Notes: generated by a model not told the origin, from the letters alone. 64,000 nt of DNA from Paraburkholderia tuberum STM678 (GCF_902833905.1 NZ_CADFGP010000025.1:1-64000); one strand, 5' to 3'. Counted from the first letter of the stretch, positions 44,157 through 53,372 are shown. Translations and numbers: made by a program.

Positions 44157-45395
44157 TCAGCCCTGCTCATCGAGCGCATCGACCTGCGCCTCGATACGAT
44201 TGCGGCCGTTGCGCTTGGCCTGATACATCGCGCGATCGGCCTCGTCCATCATCGCCTGACCGAGCGACATCGCCTCGGCCGGGCTGCCGGCGACCACGCG
44301 CCCGGCCACGCCGATCGACACGGTCAATGCAATGAGCACGCCGTGCTCGTCGCGCACGTCGAGATTCTCGACCGCACGCCGCACGCGTTCCGCGACGGTC
44401 AACGCGTCGCTGCGATCGCCTTGCAGCAGCGCGGCGAACTCCTCGCCGCCATAGCGCGCGACGGTGTCGCCAAGCCGCACCTGCTGTCGCACGCAGGCGG
44501 CCACCGCCGCGAGCGCGCGGTCGCCGCTCTGATGGCCGTGGCTATCGTTGATGCGCTTGAAACCGTCGATATCGATGAAAAGACACGCGACCGGCACGCG
44601 ATAACGGGCCGCGCGCATCAACTCCTCGCGCAGCCGTTCGTCGAAATAGCGGCGATTCGCGAGGCCGGTCAGCGAATCGGTCATGCCGAGCTGCCTGAGC
44701 CGCTCGCGATGCGCGACGTTGTCGAGACTCGCGGTGACGATGCTCGCGAAGCGCTCGAGAATGTCGGTGGCCATGCCCGCGCCGAAGCGCGCGGGGTCGT
44801 CGCTGCCGAGGCATAGATAGCCGCTGACGCTCGTGCCCGCGGCGAGCGGCAGCAGGATCGCGCTGGCCGGCACGTGAGCTGGCGCGGCACCGAAGAACGC
44901 GCGGCGCGTGTCGTCGTCGAGTTCGCCAGGGCGGCCGAGCCACGGCCGATCGTCTTCGCACAAGGATTGCGCGACGAGACCGCCCTCGCGCGACGTCTTC
45001 AGCTGCGCATGATCGAGCGCGCGCAGGTTGCCCGGCTCGAGCAGTTCGAGCAGCATTGGCGCGCGCTCGTCGAGCCACAGCACCACGTTCGCGAGCGAGA
45101 ACTCCCGCGGCAGATGGCTGAACAACGTATCGAGAAACGATGCGAAATCCTGCGCGCCGATCAACCGCAACTCGACGTTCTGGAAGCGGCGCAAGGTGCG
45201 CTCGTTGTGCTGCACGGTGTCGACGAGCGTGCGAAGGCGCTCGGCAAGCGGCGTTTGGGCGAGATTCGTCACGGTATCAGTAGCGCGGCCCTGAAGGCGA
45301 AGCGGGGTCGACGCCCCAACTCTACTGATAACGGCCGATCCGCCGGGGTCTTGAGGGCAGGCTCGCGACGTGTCGGCCGGCCTGCCAGCGTTCAT
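44157..45395 (-). CDS. Diguanylate cyclase with GAF-like/DUF484 sensor
   Basis: Makes cyclic di-GMP from GTP. The N-terminal half (about 50-240) is a DUF484/GAF-like sensor (VQHNERTLRRFQNVELRLIGAQDFASFL). The GGDEF domain follows (DSLTGLANRRYFDERL ... DIDGFKRINDSHGHQSGD ... RYGGEEF), with the active loop GGEEF. An RLGD five residues before it is an intact RxxD inhibitory site. No membrane helix, so it is cytoplasmic. The start is uncertain: ATG at 45395 is used, but a GTG at 45272 just before TNLAQTPLAERLRTLVD may be the true one. It could control the nearby Flp pilus, but no direct evidence exists. Confidence 0.88.
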   Translation of the reverse strand: MNAGRPADTSRACPQDPGGSAVISRVGASTPLRLQGRATDTVTNLAQTPLAERLRTLVDTVQHNERTLRRFQNVELRLIGAQDFASFLDTLFSHLPREFSLANVVLWLDERAPMLLELLEPGNLRALDHAQLKTSREGGLVAQSLCEDDRPWLGRPGELDDDTRRAFFGAAPAHVPASAILLPLAAGTSVSGYLCLGSDDPARFGAGMATDILERFASIVTASLDNVAHRERLRQLGMTDSLTGLANRRYFDERLREELMRAARYRVPVACLFIDIDGFKRINDSHGHQSGDRALAAVAACVRQQVRLGDTVARYGGEEFAALLQGDRSDALTVAERVRRAVENLDVRDEHGVLIALTVSIGVAGRVVAGSPAEAMSLGQAMMDEADRAMYQAKRNGRNRIEAQVDALDEQG

Positions 45396-45528
45396 GCCCA
45401 CTGTTGTCAGCTCTCGCTTGCATTCACTTGCACTCGCTTACACGCAATGAGATCCGTTTGCGTAATGATTGCGGTTCTTAAGTTTCGCTTAATTGTTCCC
45501 TGCAAGTATGTGGCACATCCCCTGTTGA

Positions 45529-45558
45529 GCCGCCAGAACATCGGCGGCGCTTTTTCTT
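45529..45558 (+). terminator. Hairpin with T run in the leader of the 45615 gene
   Basis: GCCGCC (45529-45534) pairs with GGCGGC (45543-45548) over 8 bases, followed by GCTTTTTCTT. It has the form of an intrinsic terminator but lies 57 bases before a start codon with a strong ribosome-binding site, and no plus-strand gene ends upstream. It may thus be an attenuator, or a leftover terminator. Confidence 0.45.
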
Positions 45559-45614
45559 GAGGGGTGCCAGAAGCGCGACCGAAAACGGTTACGCGCACAA
45601 GAAGGAGGTAAATC

Positions 45615-45869
45615 ATGGTTGAAGAGATGGTAGTCGAACACCTGCGTGCGATGCCCGGCCATGAATGGACTCGCCAGATTCATTCCTGCAAGGTCTCCGA
45701 TCCGCTGCAACCGCCCTGGGGCCGTTCATACCGGCTCGTCGAATGGACGATGAAGCACGCGCCCGAACCGAGCCGTCGCGTCGTTCCCGCCGAAAGTACT
45801 CCGCTCGAAATCGCCCAGGCCGTGGTCTCTCACGTGCCGGGTCGGCGCTTCTGTCAGCAGGCTGATTAA
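45615..45869 (+). CDS. DUF2866-like small protein
   Basis: An 84-residue protein. The core SCKVSDPLQPPWGRSYRLVEWTM ... SRRVVPAESTPLEIAQAVVSHVPGRRF matches my memory of DUF2866, a family found in Burkholderia and relatives with no known function. AAGGAGGT, one of the strongest ribosome-binding sites in the window, precedes the ATG by 5 bases. A terminator-like hairpin lies in its leader. It is convergent with the isomerase gene downstream. Confidence 0.72.
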   Translation: MVEEMVVEHLRAMPGHEWTRQIHSCKVSDPLQPPWGRSYRLVEWTMKHAPEPSRRVVPAESTPLEIAQAVVSHVPGRRFCQQAD

Positions 45870-45885
45870 GCGCTCCCGCTGATGT

Positions 45886-46515
45886 TCAATGACGCGCCGC
45901 GATCGCGTCGCAGTGGTCCAACGCGTCCTCCAGCCTGTCATTGCCCCAGAACATCTCCCCGCCGACAAAAAACGTCGGCGCACCGAAAATCCCCTTGTTG
46001 ATGGCCCGTTCGGTCTGCTCGCGCAAGCGGAGCTTGTTCGCGTCGCTTTGCGCGGCGTCGATCACGCTCTGCGCCGGTAAGCCAAGCGAGTCGAGCGCGT
46101 GACTGACGACATCGATTGAACCGATGTCGCGGTCGTCGACGAAATTCAACTGCATGATCTTGCGGCACCAGGCACCGATCCACGGCTCGTTCGCACCCAG
46201 CAGCGCGACACGCATCGCGAGAAGCGCCGCGCGCGGAAACGTGCTGGGGCGCGTGAGCGCAATGCCGTATTTGCGGCATTGACGCTCCATGTCTTTCCAC
46301 ACGTACGCGCCTTTTTCTTTCTGCAGTACGAAGGGCGAGTTGTCGAAACCGAGCTGGCGAAATACCGGACCGAGCAGAAACGGCCGCCAGACGATCGTCA
46401 CGTTGCGCGCGGCCGCCAACGCTTCGATCCGCATCATGCTCAGATAGCTGTAGTTGCTGCCGAAGTCGAACCAGAACTCGATTGCGCGCGCCGTCGAAGT
46501 TGCGTCTTCAATCAT
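45886..46515 (-). CDS. DsbA-family 2-hydroxychromene-2-carboxylate isomerase
   Basis: GSH-dependent isomerase of the thioredoxin/DsbA superfamily, 209 residues. FWFDFGSNYSYLSMMRIE (Ser in place of the redox CxxC), VWRPFLLGPVFRQLGF, and the cis-Pro loop GIFGAPTFFVGGEMFWGNDRLE are diagnostic. Known relatives act in naphthalene/aromatic breakdown, but isolated copies like this one usually have no proven substrate. AGGAGA supports the ATG at 46515. The gene next upstream, LysE, is on the same strand 111 bases away. Confidence 0.88.
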   Translation of the reverse strand: MIEDATSTARAIEFWFDFGSNYSYLSMMRIEALAAARNVTIVWRPFLLGPVFRQLGFDNSPFVLQKEKGAYVWKDMERQCRKYGIALTRPSTFPRAALLAMRVALLGANEPWIGAWCRKIMQLNFVDDRDIGSIDVVSHALDSLGLPAQSVIDAAQSDANKLRLREQTERAINKGIFGAPTFFVGGEMFWGNDRLEDALDHCDAIAARH

Positions 46516-46626
46516 CGCTGTCTCCTGAATCGGGCGAGCCATGGCATCGTCGCCTTGCAATGCTTAACAGTCGCGTCGTTGGGTCGCTGATCCTGCTGGC
46601 GCCGTCCTGAACTCGCGCTTCCGGAC

Positions 46627-47253
46627 TCAGCGTGTTTGCACTGCCACGCGCAGGCCGAGCGAAATGAACAGCACACCGATGAGCTTGTTCTGCCAGCGCG
46701 TCAACCACGTCAAACGCTTCACGAGTTTGCCCAGCGGCCGCATCGTCAGGACGATCAGCGTCGTATAAAGCGCGCTCATGGCAACGAAAATCAGCCCGAG
46801 TGTCGCGAACTGCAGAAACGTCGAGCCATGTTCGGGGCGCACGAACTGCGGCAGAAACGCAAGGAAAAACAGCGCGGTCTTCGGGTTCAGCACTTCGGCG
46901 GGAATCGCCTGCAAGAACGCCTTCGAACCCGACACCGGCGCGACGACCGGCAGGTGCGCACTCGCCTGCTTTTCGCGCAACGCGCGAATGCCCAGATAGA
47001 CGAGATACGCTGCACCGACGAATTTCACCGCATTGAAGGCCAGCGCGGACGTCATCAGCAGCGCGGAGAGGCCAACCGCGGCGCCCAGCGTATGCACGAA
47101 ATCGCCAGTTGCGATACCGAGACCGGTCAGAATGCCGGCTTTACGTCCGCCGTGCATGGTGCGTGTCAAAACTAGCAGCACGGCCGGGCCTGGAATCAGA
47201 AAGAGCCCGAGCACGACGGCAACGAACGTCCCCAACGTGGATAGGTCAAGCAT
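46627..47253 (-). CDS. LysE/RhtB family amino-acid exporter
   Basis: Inner-membrane efflux protein, 208 residues, six helices. The family N-terminus FLIPGPAVLLVLTRTMHGGRKAGILTGLGIATGDFVHTLGAAVGL and the middle FLQAIPAEVLNPKTALFFLAFLPQFV are characteristic of RhtB-type exporters of homoserine, threonine or similar amino acids. The substrate is unknown. AAGGAG precedes the ATG. No LysR/Lrp regulator lies beside it. Confidence 0.92.
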   Translation of the reverse strand: MLDLSTLGTFVAVVLGLFLIPGPAVLLVLTRTMHGGRKAGILTGLGIATGDFVHTLGAAVGLSALLMTSALAFNAVKFVGAAYLVYLGIRALREKQASAHLPVVAPVSGSKAFLQAIPAEVLNPKTALFFLAFLPQFVRPEHGSTFLQFATLGLIFVAMSALYTTLIVLTMRPLGKLVKRLTWLTRWQNKLIGVLFISLGLRVAVQTR

Positions 47254-47463
47254 GTCGTCTCCTTGCGACGCGCGGGATCGAAGCTATGGGTGCGTTCAGC
47301 GGACCATTGTAGACGAATGCACGAAACCTCCCTGCGCACGCCCCGCGCACGGACGCTCCATTACAATGACCGGCACCGCGCCGCGAACCACCACCATGAC
47401 GCATCGCCTGGGTTCCGCTCTACCTGCGATAATGACGAAACCAAACATTAGCGCGTTCCCGAA

Positions 47464-47826
47464 ATGCCCAGGATCATCCGCTTCGCCATAGCCGGCGTCG
47501 TCGCCACCTGCACGCATCTGTGCGTCGCCTGGCTGGTTTTCAGTCGGCTCATTGCAGATTCAGCAATTGCCAATCTCGCCGGATTTGTTCTTGCCAATGT
47601 CGTTTCATTCCTGCTACAAACACTCTGGAGTTTTTCGAGCAGGCCAACGTTCTCGAATTTTTCCCGCTTCTGCGTCGTCTCCTGCGCGGGCTTCGGTGTT
47701 TCAGCACCCGTGCCGCTGCTAGTAGGTCGACAGCATCTCTGGGCGCCCACGCTGATCGTCGTGTGCTGCATTCCAGTATGCTCATATATTGCTCACGCGC
47801 GGTGGACCTATCGGATGGAAGGCTGA
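47464..47826 (+). CDS. GtrA-like membrane protein (lipid-linked sugar flippase)
   Basis: A 120-residue protein with four hydrophobic segments. The N-terminus IIRFAIAGVVATCTHLCVAWLV and C-terminal HARWTYRMEG match the GtrA family, which flips undecaprenyl-phosphate-linked glucose or similar sugars for surface glycosylation. A GtrB-type partner lies nearby on the other strand (48992-50188). The T-rich middle is less conserved. The ribosome-binding site is weak. It starts a two-gene rightward unit with the GT87 gene 57 bases downstream. Confidence 0.82.
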   Translation: MPRIIRFAIAGVVATCTHLCVAWLVFSRLIADSAIANLAGFVLANVVSFLLQTLWSFSSRPTFSNFSRFCVVSCAGFGVSAPVPLLVGRQHLWAPTLIVVCCIPVCSYIAHARWTYRMEG

Positions 47827-47883
47827 CGCGGAAGTCATTGCCGCCCTGACCTGCGCACAGCACCCGAACGTTACACAACAACC

Positions 47884-49146
47884 ATGACTACACAAGAGAC
47901 GCGCAGGAAGGTAACGTCCACTTTCCAGTTCCTGCTGGTTTTCGTGCCGGGCTTCTTGCTCAGCATACAATTCATCCCCCTCGCCATCAGCCTCGCCGCA
48001 CGCGACATAATCGGCATCCGCAATGCGCCGGCCGTCGGGTTCGACTTCGGGATTTTCTGGGCTGCAGCCCGTGTCGAGCTGGCGCACGGCGCGGCAGCGG
48101 TATTCTCACCTCGCTGGATGCAACCGCTAGAAGCCATGGTGCGCTCCTCGTCGCACTATGATTCCTGCCCTTATCCGCCGACGTTCCTGCTCGCCATTCG
48201 GCCACTGGGCTATTTGAGTTATCCGTGCGCCCTCGTCCTGTTCCTGGCACTCGGCATAGGTGTTTATTGCACTATCGCATTACGCATCGGCCGCCGCCTG
48301 GAACAAACACAGCGCCAGTCCATCTTGATCGCCGCGCTTGGCGGGATGCCGTTGGCTATCTTTGCGGGACAGAATACCCTCTTCACCGCCGCCGCCGCTG
48401 CCGCGGCGCTGGTACTGATGGACGGGGCGCCGATTTGCGCGGGTGCTTGCCTCGCCGTGCTCCTAGTCAAGCCGCAACTGGGTGTGCTCTTCCCGATCGC
48501 CCTCATTTGCGGACGCCGCTGGAAGATGTTGCTCGCCACTATTTTCTTTTGCTCGGTATTTATGCTGTCGAGTATCGCGATACTAGGAATTGAGGCATGG
48601 TCTTCGTTTTTCTCGTACCTTCCCGTATTCAGACAAGCCGTCCTGCTGGATGGCCGGGATCATTGGTTCGGGATGCCAACATTATTCGCCGCCGCCAGAC
48701 TCGCCGGTGCGCCCGTGGCAGTGGCTTACGCCGTTCAGGCGCTAGCGGCCATTCCCGCCGTGCTTGCCGTTGCCTATCTTTGGCTCGTGAGCGCACGGTA
48801 CGAATTGAGGGCTGCAGCCTTGCTCGTCGCCAGCCTGCTCGTACAACCCTATTTGATGACCTACGATCTCGCGTGGCTCGGCTTTCCGGCGGCGATTCTA
48901 ATACGCGATGCGGTAGCGGGCGGGCTAACGCGCTTGGACCGGCTCGCGCTTGGCGCGGTATGGTCAATGCCGGTATACGAGCTGATTGGCGCTACTTCTC
49001 GGTTGCCATTTCATCTGGCACCCGTCGCAATGATCCTGATGCTGACGGCGATCGTGCGACGGCATCGGACCTCGTATCGCCCCACGCAACGTCTTTCCGG
49101 GCTGGCGGATGAGCGCTCCGACCGTCTCGTCGAAACGTGCGGCTGA
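47884..49146 (+). CDS. GT87/DUF2029-type membrane glycosyltransferase
   Basis: A 420-residue GT-C-fold protein with about ten helices. The family features are FDFGIFWAAARVELAHGAAAVFSP (acidic catalytic loop after helix 1), YPPTFLLAIRPLGYL and FAGQNTLFTAAAAAAALVLMDGAP, LLVKPQLGVLFPIALICGRRW. Such enzymes use polyprenyl-phosphate sugars on the periplasmic face. It is similar in layout to the gene at 50188-51468, so the two are probably related copies. Its last 52 codons overlap the convergent GtrB gene, which is unusual. Confidence 0.82.
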   Translation: MTTQETRRKVTSTFQFLLVFVPGFLLSIQFIPLAISLAARDIIGIRNAPAVGFDFGIFWAAARVELAHGAAAVFSPRWMQPLEAMVRSSSHYDSCPYPPTFLLAIRPLGYLSYPCALVLFLALGIGVYCTIALRIGRRLEQTQRQSILIAALGGMPLAIFAGQNTLFTAAAAAAALVLMDGAPICAGACLAVLLVKPQLGVLFPIALICGRRWKMLLATIFFCSVFMLSSIAILGIEAWSSFFSYLPVFRQAVLLDGRDHWFGMPTLFAAARLAGAPVAVAYAVQALAAIPAVLAVAYLWLVSARYELRAAALLVASLLVQPYLMTYDLAWLGFPAAILIRDAVAGGLTRLDRLALGAVWSMPVYELIGATSRLPFHLAPVAMILMLTAIVRRHRTSYRPTQRLSGLADERSDRLVETCG

Positions 49147-50188
49147 TGCGCTTTTTCCGTTGGAATCCGTGTGCACCCTCGACGAGACGCGCATCACGCA
49201 CCGTTTGCGCAGCGCAATAACGTTGGCGAACGAGGTAAATCGGCCGTTGTTTCGACTCGTCATAAATCCGGCCGATGTATTCACCAATCACGCCGATACC
49301 GACGAATTGGATTCCACCTATGAACAGCACTGCCGAAAACAGCGATGCATAACCGGGTACGGGATTGCCGAACAGCAACGTGCGCACGACCATGAACCCT
49401 CCGTATAAAAACGCGAGCATGGCAATCAATGCCCCGACGTAAGTCCAGGCACGTAGCGGAATCGTACTGAAGCCGGTAATGCCTTCGATCGCGTAGTTCC
49501 ATAGGCGCCAACCCGAGAAACTCGAACGGCCCGCACTGCGCTGTGCTCTCTCGTAGTGGAGCGTTACGGCGGGAAAGCCTACCCACGCGAAGAGCCCTTT
49601 CATGAATCGACGCCGCTCCGGCAACCGACGCAGCGCTTCGACTACCTGTCGGTCCATCAACCTGAAGTCACCGACATTCGGGGGGATCTTCACATTCGAC
49701 AGGGCATTGTGAACGCGATAGAAGAGACTGGCCGTCACGCGCTTCGCAAACGAATCGCAACTGCGGTGGGCGCGACGCGCCAGTACGACCGGCGCACCGT
49801 CCTGCCAGCATTGGATCATGTCGGGAATCAACTCCGGCGGATCCTGCAGATCGGCATCAATGACGATAACGGCATCGCCTCGCGCCTCGTCGAGTCCGGC
49901 CGTTAGCGCCGCCTCCTTGCCGAAATTACGCGTCAGGTCGAGCACGCGGATGCGCGCGTCCTCGGCGGCAGCCGCGAGCAACTGGTCGAGCGTGCCGTCC
50001 TGGCTGCCGTCGTTGATGCAAACGATTTCGAAATGAAACGCATGAAGAGGGGCGATGACGTTTCGTATTTGCGTGAAGAACAGATTGACCGCATCGCGCT
50101 CGTTATGAAACGGCGCGATGATCGAAATCAGCGGAACCCGCGGTCGCTTCGACAGATCTCGGATGTTGACGGAGGACATCGTGTTCAT
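48992..50188 (-). CDS. GtrB-type polyprenyl-phosphate glycosyltransferase, extended C-terminus
   Basis: Family 2 glycosyltransferase that loads a sugar onto undecaprenyl phosphate, 398 residues. Catalytic region: SIIAPFHNERDAV, VCINDGSQDGT, VIDADLQDPPEL (DAD metal site), GDFRLMDRQVVEAL, KGLFAWVGF. Two C-terminal helices follow (about 245-275 and 283-310) and the usual family end EYIGRIYDESKQRPIYLVRQRY at about residue 325. About 70 further residues without homology run into the convergent GT87 gene, as if the normal stop had been lost. Its start overlaps the stop of the upstream gene, so it belongs to the tad operon tail. Confidence 0.88.
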   Translation of the reverse strand: MNTMSSVNIRDLSKRPRVPLISIIAPFHNERDAVNLFFTQIRNVIAPLHAFHFEIVCINDGSQDGTLDQLLAAAAEDARIRVLDLTRNFGKEAALTAGLDEARGDAVIVIDADLQDPPELIPDMIQCWQDGAPVVLARRAHRSCDSFAKRVTASLFYRVHNALSNVKIPPNVGDFRLMDRQVVEALRRLPERRRFMKGLFAWVGFPAVTLHYERAQRSAGRSSFSGWRLWNYAIEGITGFSTIPLRAWTYVGALIAMLAFLYGGFMVVRTLLFGNPVPGYASLFSAVLFIGGIQFVGIGVIGEYIGRIYDESKQRPIYLVRQRYCAAQTVRDARLVEGAHGFQRKKRISRTFRRDGRSAHPPARKDVAWGDTRSDAVARSPSASGSLRRVPDEMATEK

Positions 50189-51468
50189 CAGCAGATCCCC
50201 TTAACGAACGCGACACTGCTGCCCCCATTCACGCCGCGCCTCTCTTTGCTTACGCGCGTGACGAGCACCGCGAGGGTGAGTAGCGTAAGGATGGGCAGGA
50301 ACTGGAAATGAACGCGGGGTACGACCAGTAGCCCCATTAGCGGAGCGAACCCGAGCAGTATTAGCCCCTCCCGCTCGTAACGCCGGAAACCGTGAGCCGA
50401 CCCGAACCGGCCATACCAGGCAATGACGAGGCCATACCAGGTCAGGTCGTAATCGTAAAGGTATGGAGTGAAGGCCAGCGTCGCGCAGACGAGCGTCGCC
50501 GCGCGCAATTCGTGGGCGGCCGGCCGGGACCAAACGTAGACAACCGAAGCGACGGCCAAGCTCGCTGAAGCTGCCTGCAAGGCATAGGCGGCGGCGGCGG
50601 GCATGGACAACTGCCTTGCCAGCGCAAAAAACGTGGGAATGCGAGGCAGCAGCTTGCTGTCGGAAATGACGATGCCCTGGATTTCCCCCATGCTATGCAC
50701 GAAAGCGGCGAGTGTTTCCACACCGAACAATCCAACCGATATCGCGCTCAGCACGGCTGCGATCGATCCGGTTACCACCAGAGTTCTCCACGAGCGCGAG
50801 CAGATCAGTGCAAGCGGAATCAGTACGGCGAGATGCGGCTTGATGCACAGCAGTCCTAGCGAAACGCCTGCCCAGACCGAACGCCGCGGCAATAGTGCGA
50901 GTCCGGATCCCATAAGTGAGGCGGTCAGCAGGCCGTTCTGTCCCGACAGTGCCGAAATGATCACTCCTGGGAAAGCCAGTGCGAGCAAGGCCGAAATCTT
51001 GCCCGGCACGATCGAGTTGATGGCTACGACGAACGCTATGAGCGTCAGTCCAAAAAAGAGCCAGGCCGAAGGCTCGTAAGGAAGCAGCGCTGCAGGGTAG
51101 AGAAACAACAGGAATGTCGGCGGATACAACCAGGGCAAGGTGCCCTTCAGATCAGGTAGCACAGCTTTTTCCACGGCTCCCAGCAGCTTCGCGCTGTACA
51201 CATGGGCGGCGTGTCCTTGCAGCGCCAGATGGGAAGCACTCCAGAACGCGATGTAGTCTCGCGCATTGTTGCCGAAAGACAACTGGTGCCGCCAGTTTTC
51301 GCGAAACACTTGCACTGCTGGCACAAGGACGTAAATCAGCAGCAATGCGCCTGCGTAGACGTATAGACGTTGCCGTGTCAGCCAATGCGACCGCTGGCTC
51401 GCGCGGTCGCTTGCATTCCTTTTCGGGACCGCGAGTTCTTCGATCGATGCATTGTCCGATATCGTCAT
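50188..51468 (-). CDS. GT87/DUF2029-type glycosyltransferase linked to the tad operon
   Basis: A 426-residue GT-C membrane glycosyltransferase with about ten to eleven helices. Family signs: NNARDYIAFWSASHLALQGHAAHVYS, PWLYPPTFLLFLYPAALL, LSGQNGLLTASLMGSGLALLP, GLLCIKPHLAVLIPLALICSRSW. The ATG at 51468 overlaps the stop of the tadG-like gene (ATGA), and its own stop overlaps the GtrB start. It is thus translationally tied between pilus and glycosyltransferase genes. A role in glycosylating the pilus or its pseudopilins is inferred from position alone. Confidence 0.85.
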   Translation of the reverse strand: MTISDNASIEELAVPKRNASDRASQRSHWLTRQRLYVYAGALLLIYVLVPAVQVFRENWRHQLSFGNNARDYIAFWSASHLALQGHAAHVYSAKLLGAVEKAVLPDLKGTLPWLYPPTFLLFLYPAALLPYEPSAWLFFGLTLIAFVVAINSIVPGKISALLALAFPGVIISALSGQNGLLTASLMGSGLALLPRRSVWAGVSLGLLCIKPHLAVLIPLALICSRSWRTLVVTGSIAAVLSAISVGLFGVETLAAFVHSMGEIQGIVISDSKLLPRIPTFFALARQLSMPAAAAYALQAASASLAVASVVYVWSRPAAHELRAATLVCATLAFTPYLYDYDLTWYGLVIAWYGRFGSAHGFRRYEREGLILLGFAPLMGLLVVPRVHFQFLPILTLLTLAVLVTRVSKERRGVNGGSSVAFVKGIC

Positions 51469-53321
51469 TGCTGGAGCCTCAGAATGCCGATGTTCGATGC
51501 GATCTGCTGGAAGACCGAATTTAGCGCCGAGTTGCTGGATGCGGTGTAGTAGTCGCCTGGCGACGCGCACGACTGCAACCCTGTATTGGCCGCGGCCCCC
51601 GATCCGAACGCGATCGTATAGATCGTGATGCCTGCGTTTTTGATCGCGGTGCAGACCCCCACCTGATAGGAGTTGATGTCGTTCAGGTTGATCGTGCCGC
51701 TCGCCAGCGTGCCGCTGCTGTAATCCGTGCTCGCCACGGATGGAGCGTGAAGGCTATTCGTGCCGACTCCGGACAACCCGTTGAAATGCGTGACCTCCTG
51801 GCCCGGAACGTAGCTCGCACTGACGTCGTTCTGCCCGTCCGTCATCAGGATCAGCACGCGCTGCAGGCCCATCGTGCTCTCCGATAACGGCAGAGGGGTG
51901 GTGATGGTCGAACGTTGCTTCCAGGTGCCGGCCCAGCTCGAAGACAGCATGCGCCATCCCCACGATAACCCGAGCGGAATGATCGTACTACCCGCTGGCT
52001 GCATCGCGGCGATTGCATTGGTCAGTTGCGTCTGGTCGTTGGTCAGGAACGTCACTGGCGTACCAATGCACAGATTGTTCTGGTTCAACGTATAAGCGCT
52101 ATTGGTCGACGTTTGGTCCCATTGGCTGACCGGAAGTGTCGAACTGGTCGTGGTGCACGTGCCTTCTGATCCGGATCCGACTGTCGAGGGAACCCCCGAG
52201 ATCGTGGAAGTCGTGCAGGTTGTCTGCTGTTTCGACTTCGTTTTGGTATAGACCGTGAGCCCCGTGGACGGCACGTTGTAGTAGTAAGGCGTGAACTGCA
52301 AATAGGGCGACGTCGACGACGCCGTCGTCGAGGACGGCGAATAGGCTGCCGCGGCCAGATTACCGCTGCTGTCCCGCGGCTCTGCGGCGCAACCGCCCCA
52401 CCCGCTACCACTCCACGCCCACGTCGAACCCGACAGGCTAACCGTCGGCGTACCGCTCATCGACACGCCGGTCGAGTTGTAGCTGAACGTCTGCTTGAGC
52501 CACGTCCCCGTACTCAGCGATGCGGAAATCGTCGCGCTGTTCGCTCCCTGCCATGACGGGGTCTTGCCGACGTTAACCGTGCTGGCAAATGGCACGATTC
52601 CGATGTAGTACTGCGACGATCCCGACTGGCCGAACAGTTGTGTCAACAGGTTATTGGCTGCAGTCTTCAGTCCATAAATCTTTTCCTGCGAGAGGGTGCT
52701 CGCGCTACCGCCGCTTGGCGTCTGGGCCATCGACCCCGTGTTGTCCAGCACCAGCGCCAGTTCCAGTTCAGTTTGCGGATTACGCGCTACCTCGTTTGAA
52801 GCGGCGACCTGCATGTCGTTGCTACCCGTCGACCCGGTGCTGGTGCCGGTGTTCTTCGATGCCAGGAACGCCGGCATCATCAACGGCAATTCGCCCGTCG
52901 CGGAAAGCTGCACCAGTTGGCCACCGCCGTTGCTGCTTGGGTTATTCGCGCAGGTCGCATTGAAATTGCTGCTCGAAAGCAGCAGATCGAGATAGCCGTC
53001 CGGCATGTTCGTGCTGTAATACTTGAGCGCATCGTTCTTCCACGCGGCGAGGGTCGTCGGACAGGCCGTGCTCGCATAGTGGCCCATGTCCATCGAAGCC
53101 GAAAGATTCGCCACGTCGAGTGCGGACTGCATACGAGCCTGCGAAATTGCGTAGCGTCCCAGGTCGATCGATATCGACAACGCACCGAGCATCATGCTGG
53201 CGCTGACGGCGAACATCAGCGAAACCGCTCCGCGATCTGCGCCGGCAAAAAATTCGCGGCATCGCGCGAACACGGCGGCATCGCGCAGGCGAGCGGTACA
53301 AACAGCGGTAGCTAGATTCAT
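51465..53321 (-). CDS. tadG: TadG-like pilus assembly protein with von Willebrand A domain
   Basis: A 618-residue protein with an N-terminal TadE-like membrane segment (GAVSLMFAVSASMMLGALSISIDLGRYAISQ, about 32-60) and a large Ser/Thr/Gly-rich outer part containing a von Willebrand A domain: LVLDNTGSM (metal-binding DxTxS, about 190) and LILMTDGQND (about 500), ending FQQIASNIGILRL. A Thr/Ser-rich insert with several Cys lies between them. It is probably surface- or periplasm-exposed and acts in Flp pilus assembly or adhesion. I start at MNLATAV (53321) with GGGGA upstream. Confidence 0.88.
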   Translation of the reverse strand: MNLATAVCTARLRDAAVFARCREFFAGADRGAVSLMFAVSASMMLGALSISIDLGRYAISQARMQSALDVANLSASMDMGHYASTACPTTLAAWKNDALKYYSTNMPDGYLDLLLSSSNFNATCANNPSSNGGGQLVQLSATGELPLMMPAFLASKNTGTSTGSTGSNDMQVAASNEVARNPQTELELALVLDNTGSMAQTPSGGSASTLSQEKIYGLKTAANNLLTQLFGQSGSSQYYIGIVPFASTVNVGKTPSWQGANSATISASLSTGTWLKQTFSYNSTGVSMSGTPTVSLSGSTWAWSGSGWGGCAAEPRDSSGNLAAAAYSPSSTTASSTSPYLQFTPYYYNVPSTGLTVYTKTKSKQQTTCTTSTISGVPSTVGSGSEGTCTTTSSTLPVSQWDQTSTNSAYTLNQNNLCIGTPVTFLTNDQTQLTNAIAAMQPAGSTIIPLGLSWGWRMLSSSWAGTWKQRSTITTPLPLSESTMGLQRVLILMTDGQNDVSASYVPGQEVTHFNGLSGVGTNSLHAPSVASTDYSSGTLASGTINLNDINSYQVGVCTAIKNAGITIYTIAFGSGAAANTGLQSCASPGDYYTASSNSALNSVFQQIASNIGILRLQQ

Positions 53322-53372
53322 GATTGTCCCCGGTACCTCGCGCGAGCGCTGGCTTATCGAAGGTGGCACCTG

